Source: Fennellomyces sp. T-0311
Lineage: Eukaryota; Mucoromycota; Mucoromycetes; Mucorales; Lichtheimiaceae
Direction of reading: 5' to 3'
DNA length: 64,000 bases
Assembly: GCA_025266875.1 (NCBI GenBank)
Contig: JALLLT010000012.1
Coordinates: 496,001 to 560,000 of the forward strand
The position numbers were made by a program, and so were the translations under genes. The notes under the pieces were generated by a model. That model ran no database searches and was not told the DNA's origin. It worked only from the letters and a program-made list of their open reading frames with translations. This document shows, in pieces, positions 56,945 to 64,000 of this stretch (position 1 is the first letter of the stretch; each line of letters starts with the position of its first letter).

Positions 56945-57867
56945 GCTTACTGTCTAAGTTCTGACAACCTTTGAAACAATCGTTTCTTAGAAACCCTTTT
57001 ATCTCCAAAAAGATACGTGCTGCGGTAAAAAAAACAACTAAAGCTTTTTTTCGCACGTGATGATTGTTTATAAAGAAAAAAAGCTTAATAGCGCTTTGGT
57101 TTTCTTTACTGCGAATCCGGTATAAGGAATCCGCGCAGGCAAATGGTACTTTTCTTTGCCTTTTTTTGGTTGTCCAACAGAGAAAAAAAAAGCTGCCTGA
57201 ACAAAGAGTAGGTCAAAAATTTGGGACCCCACTTTATATCCTTTTTTTCGTCGTGACTGGTAAAAATATTAGCCAATCGTTGTTTCAAAGGTGATGGACG
57301 GTGCCACGCCCTCGGGTCTGTCTATAAAGATCAGCCACGCAAGCATCCTCTCATTTTCGCAGGTACTTTTAAAAAGTAGTGTAACATCACTCTGATACCA
57401 CAACCAGATGGGGAACTTGGCAATTGTTTCAGAAAAAGCAATATTCTTCGTTTAAAAAAATCATGTGCCATTTCCGAATTGATGACGAAGATATGGGATA
57501 ATCAACGATGCTTCGCATACTTACCTCCTCTACGTATAGTCTTCTGCGTATAATACGTATAAAGTAATAACTTTACGTTCTTTTCTTTGTGGAATAAATC
57601 ATTTCACGAGGCACCATACGGAGTAAATCCTGCGTATCGGCCTGCAAATTGGTGGCCGGTGGTAAGGATATATGAAACGACAAAGGTAAACAAACGACTA
57701 ACTATATACGCGCTATACTCGGAAGCACTTGGAAATAAAGTGGCCATGTAAAAGCGGCTTTGTTCTGGTTATAATTGTCAAACGATAAATACATTGAACT
57801 ACTATTAAGTAAAAAGTTTAAATTACACAGAAAAAAGAAGTACACAGTAATATGGCAATAAATGTTT
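56945..57867. other. Intergenic: no gene seen
   Basis: About 920 bp of AT-rich sequence with many short A/T runs. It is upstream of the PHD gene and downstream of the RasGEF gene. Confidence 0.5.
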
Positions 57868-60800
57868 TTAAGCTACTTGCTTTCTTGTACGACGAATGTT
57901 TGAAGAAACCCATTGCGTACTGCAACGAGAATCTTCGTAACAAGACTCTACAGAACGAATCTTGATCTCAACCAATTCTGCAACCCTATCCAGGGCAGGA
58001 ACGTCTGCTTGAGACGGAGGTCGTGTAATAGATATATGGGGTAAAAATGGACAATGCTCGAGATCAGACGAGAACCAGTAATTCTCGGTGGTATAGCGCA
58101 TTAGGGTATTTACAAATTGCGTCAATACGCGGAACTTGTCGAAATTGATCAGTTTTGGTGAGGGCTCAGCTCCTGATGTCATGGATGGAGGTGTTGCCAT
58201 GGTTGGGTTGCCATCCATAAAAAATGTGAGATCTTTGAGAATCAGTGGGAAGAATGGAACGACCGGGGCTTTGGCAGCTGCCAGCGATTGTCGGTAGAAG
58301 CCCATGTTGTTGGTCACATCTAAGTACTTTTGCAATCCATCAAATGCACTTTGGTCCCGACTCGTCAAGGCTTGCCATGTGTCTTCCAATCGCTGGATAG
58401 TGGGGCATTGAAGTCCCATGATAATAATCATGCCGGTATGAAAATTGTTCCATTCAATACAAAGCTATAAACATTGTCAGCTTTTTTCTTGTCCAATCAC
58501 CATTTTCCGATACATACCTTGGCGATATGTATCAGTTTTCGAATAATCATTCTTCGTTGTTTTGGATGCTGAGGTGAGCAAACCTCATGCAGTACCCAAT
58601 GGCTCAACTAAAGAAATACCTGAGAATGCTGTTCACGCTTCTCGACAAACAATTTACCATATTTGCGCGTCTTGTCAAAATCTTTGCATATCCACTTTTC
58701 TGTGCATTAGAGACATCATATGCATTTGAACGCCAAGTACCGCGCAAGTACTCGTACGGAGAAATGGCCTTAAATACATTGAAATCTGCCAACGTCAAAT
58801 ACTGAGCAACATCCTTGGCATCCAAAGAAGCAAGTGCGGATGATGTGGATGAAAGTGCTAATGCACTCACGCCTTTTTTGAATCCCGGATGAGGAGGCGG
58901 TGTTGCTGTCCTTGATAATTCATGAACTCCCTGAGGTCGCGCGCGTTTCAAAGATTCGACGGACTTTGTCCTTGGCAACGAAGTAGCCAACGAGCGATGA
59001 CACTGCGTATCCTAGATCAAAACATTTAGCCGTTTTGCAATTAGAAGATCGACTTTTATGCGAACCTGAATTTCCAAAAGATTCTTGATGGTCGCAAGCT
59101 CTTCGGCGAGACTGGTTACTTGCATATTGTTGATAAGAAATAAATGGAGGCGATGTAAAAGACTATTGTCAGTTCTAAAGTCCTCGTATTGGAGTTTAAT
59201 CCAGCGAGTAATAACGCTGATAATTCTAATGACGAATGTAAGCCATATGGGTGTTGCACAACAAAGTACCTTTGCACTTACTTTAGTTGGGTACTTCGGT
59301 GAGAAGCCGATTGGTATTCATGCCATGAATTGCCTTTGAAAACTTCCTTGAGTGCGTCGAAAAGTTGGATGGAACTGACGAACGCCTGGTGACTCAAAAG
59401 GTATGTATCCACATAATCCAAATCTATTTTTCAATGATTAGTAAGTAACAGCTACTTGAGTGTCAAAAGATATATTTACCATGATTCGCATTTTCGATTA
59501 GTTTCATAAATAGTCTGTCCCCGGTACCCGCAACGACTTTTTGCTTATCACCCGAAACTGGCTGCGTAATAAGAATGACATGGCCATTTTCGCAAACATG
59601 GTTCAGCTCATCATGTGGTTTGCAAAGATCTATTGATATCAAATCAGATAATCATGGCAACACATGGACTATATATAACAATTACCCAGCCGGTTTTCAA
59701 TATCCAGTGATCTATATGGCTAAAAGTGGTAATACCGGGCGAAGTAAAAAAGCCATTAGAACTCGTGAATCTCAAACATTTTTTTATCAATGTAGCTTAC
59801 TGTATCACGCGGGGACACTGACTGGACACTTGAACTATGGGTAATATCGGCATCGGAGATGCTGAATGGCAACGGACTTCTGCGCTGATACTGTGTTGCT
59901 TTGGCTTGTCTCTTATTGGCTCCTCGCATACTTGTTGTTCTTCGATGAGGTGACCAATGGCGCGAAAGAACCGATGACAAGTTGGAAATACCAATCGTCC
60001 CTACGGACCGATAGGATGATGGTGCAGTTTGCTCTTCGGAAGACGACCGGCCTTGTTCAGCAAAAAGCATTGCTTTACTAAGCAATGTCGACGACTGCTG
60101 CTTCTGAGATGACGTTATCGTGGCATACTTGTTATTTTTTGGATCATCATCTGCGGCTTTGTTTTCCTTGTCATCAGTATCGTCGGTCGCATGATACCGT
60201 GCCATTTCTACATCCAAAAGTCTCGGTTGACTGATACTTCTTGCTGACTGAAGGCTTGAATGCGATGAAAAGGATCTGGCAGAAAAGTAGGACGATGAAT
60301 GTGTCGATATTCTATCAAGATTGGTATCTTCCTTGTGGTTATCGGCCTCTTCGTTGAAACTGTATTTTCGCTCCGTTGGTGATAACTGAGTGGGAGAGTC
60401 GACAAAACTTGCTGGTGTTAGAGGACCATACGTTCCCATGGTTAACATTTCCAGTTCATCGTCATCGGATGAGAAACTACGTCGATAAATTTCGTTATAC
60501 GTGGCTTTGGGTGGTTGCTCTTCGAGATTCGTGCACACTTCAATTTTGGAGTTCATTGCACCGTCATTGGAAAGATGAAATACATCTGTCGCCGCAGGAA
60601 ATAGCCGCGAATAGCCAGAATTTGTTCTTGATCGAAGAGTCGCATGCTCTCCTCCTTTTTGTTCGCTTGATAGTCGTCTGCTATTAATACGGTGGACACC
60701 ATTGTACATACAGATTTCGGATACTGAGTATTTACTATCGCCGCCATCTGACCAACGTTGTCGCTAAATTACGCCAAAGTCATTAGAATCTATCTTGGCG

Positions 60801-62374
60801 AAAGCAACGGAAACATTAGGCATTACCTCTTTTGTATATATCTTTACAGTTTCGGTTACACGGTCACTGGTAAAGCTGCGTCGATTCTGTTTGGTACTAA
60901 TGGTGCTACTACTCGCGCTATCCGTCTGAAATTCGTACTTTGGATTTTTCTTAGCTAACCCAGGAGTAAATAATCTCCAGCTCATGGACTGAACGGTGCT
61001 AGGCACTTTTGACGGCGGTTTAGATGGAGCTATTTGATGATCGCGACCATGTCGTACAATGGTTGTTGCCGATCCAAAGAATGTTCTTATGGCATTCTTG
61101 GGTGGTGACAAAGCGCTGTTCTGTGATGCACTTTTGATGGAGAAGGATGAGGTCGAATCAACGTCTCCATGTTTGAGTCGCCAATGATCACCATCGTCGC
61201 GATCCGATATAATGGATGATTTGGATGACTGAGGCGATGTTTCATGTTGTGCACCAACAGTTGTTGTGCTTTTGAATGATGATGATATACTGCGCATAAA
61301 TCGACTACTTGCTATAGGAGTGGTGAATTGTATTGTCATTTCGACGAAGGAAGGAGTCATACCTGTTTCGGCTGATTTACGCTTAGGTGCTCTAATATTA
61401 CTTAGGTGATGAATTAGATGATAGATAGGGGCAATTTACCAACACGCGCTTCTTACCTGTTGTCATAGTTCCGACTCCGTGACAGGTCTGCACTACTTCT
61501 GTAAGTTCCATTGCAAATGGCCCCGGTACCCAGTTGTCCATTAACAACTAAAGAAAATCGTTAGTTTAGCCAGTATACACAATCGTTTCCTTAACTCGAC
61601 CTTGATGTTGTCGATGAGTAGGATCAACTTGATTTATTGGCGAAGGAATGGCGTCTGAAGCGTTGCCCGACAATGCAATCAATGCATCGACGAGTTGATG
61701 AACATGTGCTATTAATGCATGATTGACTGACTATAACGAGCATTAGCGAAGGGTTATAAAGAATGTGAAAGAGAAAAAAACCTGTGGTGTACTGCATTCA
61801 TATTTCTCATCAAAACATCCAGCGGCAACGACCTTATCATACAGAGCATTGGAGGTTACCACATCCTTGGCACGTTGAACATGGCTCAATATTGCACCTG
61901 CTTCTCGTTGTACTGTATCTGCGATGGCTGGCGATAGTAGTTCCGGTAGTGACAGCGATAACCGTTTCCGATGGATGGCTCGACCGACAGTGCGTGTCAA
62001 CATATTGGCATTTGCTTTTTTCGAACGTTTCATAGAAGTAAGGGTATCAATGACGGATGATAAAAGTGATGATGCATTCGTCAATGCCGCCATGACGCTA
62101 GTGGGATCGTCGATTGAATAGCTGGAATTCAGTGCATGAGGTGTCAGCGTCAAAATGGTCGAAATTGCTGATGCAAAGTTTTTTACAATGTCCTATAACT
62201 AGTCGTCAGCCGGCGCAATTACGTTTATATGTGCTATGTTCTAACCACATCATTGCAATAGATGAAGAAAAGTGGTGGATCCGAGTTGAGTATATGTAAT
62301 TTGTGGAGTATAGCTTTAACTTGTTTATCGGATGTGGTATCTGCCTCGATCTGCTTCCGTCGTTGATAGCCCAT
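57868..62374 (-). CDS. Ras guanine-nucleotide exchange factor (RasGEFN + CDC25 domains)
   Basis: Fourteen exons, all in frame, give 1256 residues: 62374-62246, 62192-61782, 61730-61596, 61548-61457, 61391-61363, 61311-60827, 60763-59801, 59719-59686, 59629-59480, 59423-59282, 59225-59066, 59011-58658, 58607-58518 and 58464-57868. The N-terminal 180 residues are helical. The next about 570 are Ser/Thr-rich and probably disordered and phosphorylated. The REM/RasGEFN domain lies at about 790-910 (VVAGTGDRLFMKLIENANHD, ITRWIKLQYEDF). The CDC25 domain covers about 980-1210 (ADFNVFKAISPYEYLRGTW, RRANMLSHWVLHEV, LCIEWNNFHTGMIIIMGLQC, SAFDGLQKYLDVTNNMGFYR). It loads GTP on Ras-type GTPases. No SH3 domain, as in yeast Cdc25, was seen. 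Confidence 0.93.
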
Positions 62375-64000
62375 GGCTGATCGAGTAACAGGTAAAAGAA
62401 AAATAGAATTATAAAAGAAGAATAGCAGCAAGCAGAATAAAATATAAAATAAAATAAAAAAAAGAAGAGAGAAGGGTCAAGGAGAATTGTTTAGGAATAG
62501 AAGCGGACGGTTCATAAGGGTTGACACTCCCTTCTGACCCCTTCCATTTGTTGAACTCCCTTTTTGTGTGCTATTTCGATAACTGACGTGAAAACAAGCA
62601 TAAATATTTAATAGGTAAAAAAGATGTGGGAAGGGCTTCTCTCAATAAGGAGTGGAGAGGGGGTTGAAATCGGAGGCAAAACTTCGCAGTAGTAGGAGGC
62701 ACATGGTGCACATACGATGCAGCGTACAACTCTAGGCTTGGATGCATAACAATGCATTTGTGTGTACTGGAGCGACCTCAAAGCTCCAGGAGAAAGTAAG
62801 AACAAACAAGAAAGGAGAGAGAAGCAAGAGCCTCTCTTTCTTTTTTTTTCAAAGGGTTAAAGCAGTACATAAAGTTTGCCGAGATGAAGAGTGCATTATG
62901 CGTACCTATTGCCACTCTCATCGGTTTGAAACAAAATGCGTGCTTCATATATCAAGGAGTTTCAAAAAAGTGCATCCCGGCATTGTATCTTCTAATCTCA
63001 ACTGACTACCTCTCTTTTACTACCTTTTTTTAGAAGAGCTCCACAAACGAGTCGTTTATAGCAATCGATCAGAGTTTTTTTTTCTTATACCATAGCCACC
63101 TCCCGCAGTGTTTAGTACATTATGCTAGTATATAATCAACAGGGGCTTGACATGCATATCCCACGCAGATATGATCTTTTTGCACGTCATCCATCAAGGG
63201 TTTACCGTTTGAGCCACGCACAATTCATTGGCAAACTTCAGTGTATGTCCCATAAATCGATAGTGCATTACGATGCTTCTTAAAATACTTGTAGCATAGT
63301 GCTTGCACATTAAAAAAGCAAAAAGTATTTTCCATATACATTATTTACAGACGAGTGCTACGGACAATGCTGCTTCCAAAGCAACAACACCTGATACAGT
63401 AAGATTATCTTATTCAACCCAGACAATAAGAAATCTGTCACTTAATCAGATGTTTTTTCGCATTTTTTCCCGGTATTCACACGTAAAGAAACTTGAAAAA
63501 TAGTATATCTTGATGAAATCAAACCGTATCCTCAAATTATCATAAACATGTGGTACGTACTATTTATATATCTAATCGAGATATATATATATATATATAT
63601 ATATAGCAAACACCACTGGCTTCCAACCATATTAATGGACTTCAATAATAGCGAAATGGTCATAGTGTTTCTTTTTTTATGGTCTTGGCGTCACAATTTC
63701 TGTCCGGAAAATTCGGAACGGAGCGCTTTTCTTTGTTTACTGTCTTGTCTAGAACGTAAATACTCTATTTGTTTCTCATGTTGCAATAGTACATTATAGT
63801 GCATCTGTAAGCTGATGCGAGATACCATGGGAATACTATTTGACCCATCTCTGTTTATATACGCATGATCCTTTAATGTTTTGTCCTTTGTTGTTCCAGT
63901 GATGCTTACCAGCTGGAAAAGCTCGGCAGTTTCCAAGGGAGCATGAATCACCGGGTGACCATATCAGCTCTATTAGCACTGTACTTACATGAAGTATTAC
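62375..64000. other. Right end of the window: no convincing gene
   Basis: About 1.6 kb. The first part should be the RasGEF promoter. An (AT)n microsatellite lies at 63581-63605. An ORF on the minus strand at 63691-63951 (ISLQMHYNVLLQHEKQIEYL and a basic end) might be the last exon of a gene beyond the edge, but no acceptor joins it in frame, so it is not called. Confidence 0.5.

Noticed and set aside
57064..57294. 76-codon ORF in the PHD-RasGEF interval
   Set aside because: Low-complexity, AT-rich, no conserved features; overlapped by an equally long ORF on the other strand.
63691..63951. C-terminal exon of a gene beyond the right edge
   Set aside because: The frame just upstream carries a stop and no acceptor restores it; no family likeness.

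Overview
The window looks like nuclear DNA of a filamentous fungus, probably an early-diverging one of the Mucoromycota type. The genes carry many very short introns (mostly 46-70 nt, GT...AG), intergenic spaces are compact, and the gene set is eukaryotic and fungal: a MYST acetyltransferase, succinate dehydrogenase cytochrome b, an RLP24 ribosome-assembly factor, shugoshin, a RasGEF, and a Kre9/Knh1-like GPI protein. No RNA genes or CRISPR arrays were recognised. The species cannot be fixed from sequence alone.

Left edge (1-2002): the 3' end of a hexokinase gene, then a complete five-exon DUF4203 multi-spanning membrane protein gene.

Repeat block (2003-20358): a very large inverted duplication. 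The left arm is about 7.0 kb and the right arm about 6.6 kb, and they are almost identical wherever compared. They flank a 4.7 kb unique spacer. Each arm holds a dead LINE retrotransposon (gag-like ORF1 with a zinc knuckle, an endonuclease, and the reverse transcriptase C-terminal half). A nested pogo/Tigger-like DNA transposon sits where the reverse transcriptase core should be. A 21-bp minisatellite lies just upstream of ORF1, and each arm also has about 1.8 kb of unrecognised sequence. The arms differ in length by exactly 417 bp, which equals 20 minisatellite units. The spacer holds a Tc1/mariner element with two stop codons and a gene fragment whose intron carries a 190-bp MITE.

Gene-rich part (21-33 kb): an NmrA-like pseudogene, a DUF4097-like type II membrane protein, a TRMT2A-type tRNA methyltransferase, SDHC, an Esa1/Tip60 acetyltransferase, a paralogue of the DUF4097-like gene with the same intron layout, and a FYRN/FYRC nuclear protein. 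The two paralogues bracket the three housekeeping genes.

From 33.3 to 37.9 kb there is a gene-poor stretch with no convincing gene. Then follow an O-fucosyltransferase-like type II protein, a LONRF-type RING/LON protein, a C2H2 zinc-finger protein, a small RVxF-motif protein, a CAMKL-type kinase with a KA1-like tail, a Kre9/Knh1-like GPI protein, an OB-fold protein, RLP24, a very small shugoshin, a PHD/extended-PHD protein with a coiled coil, and a 14-exon RasGEF. The last 1.6 kb shows nothing convincing. Several genes are chromatin or cell-cycle factors (Esa1, the FYR protein, the PHD protein, shugoshin), but no cluster function is implied. The complete exon structures given below were built by hand from splice consensus and reading frame, and each total is a multiple of three.
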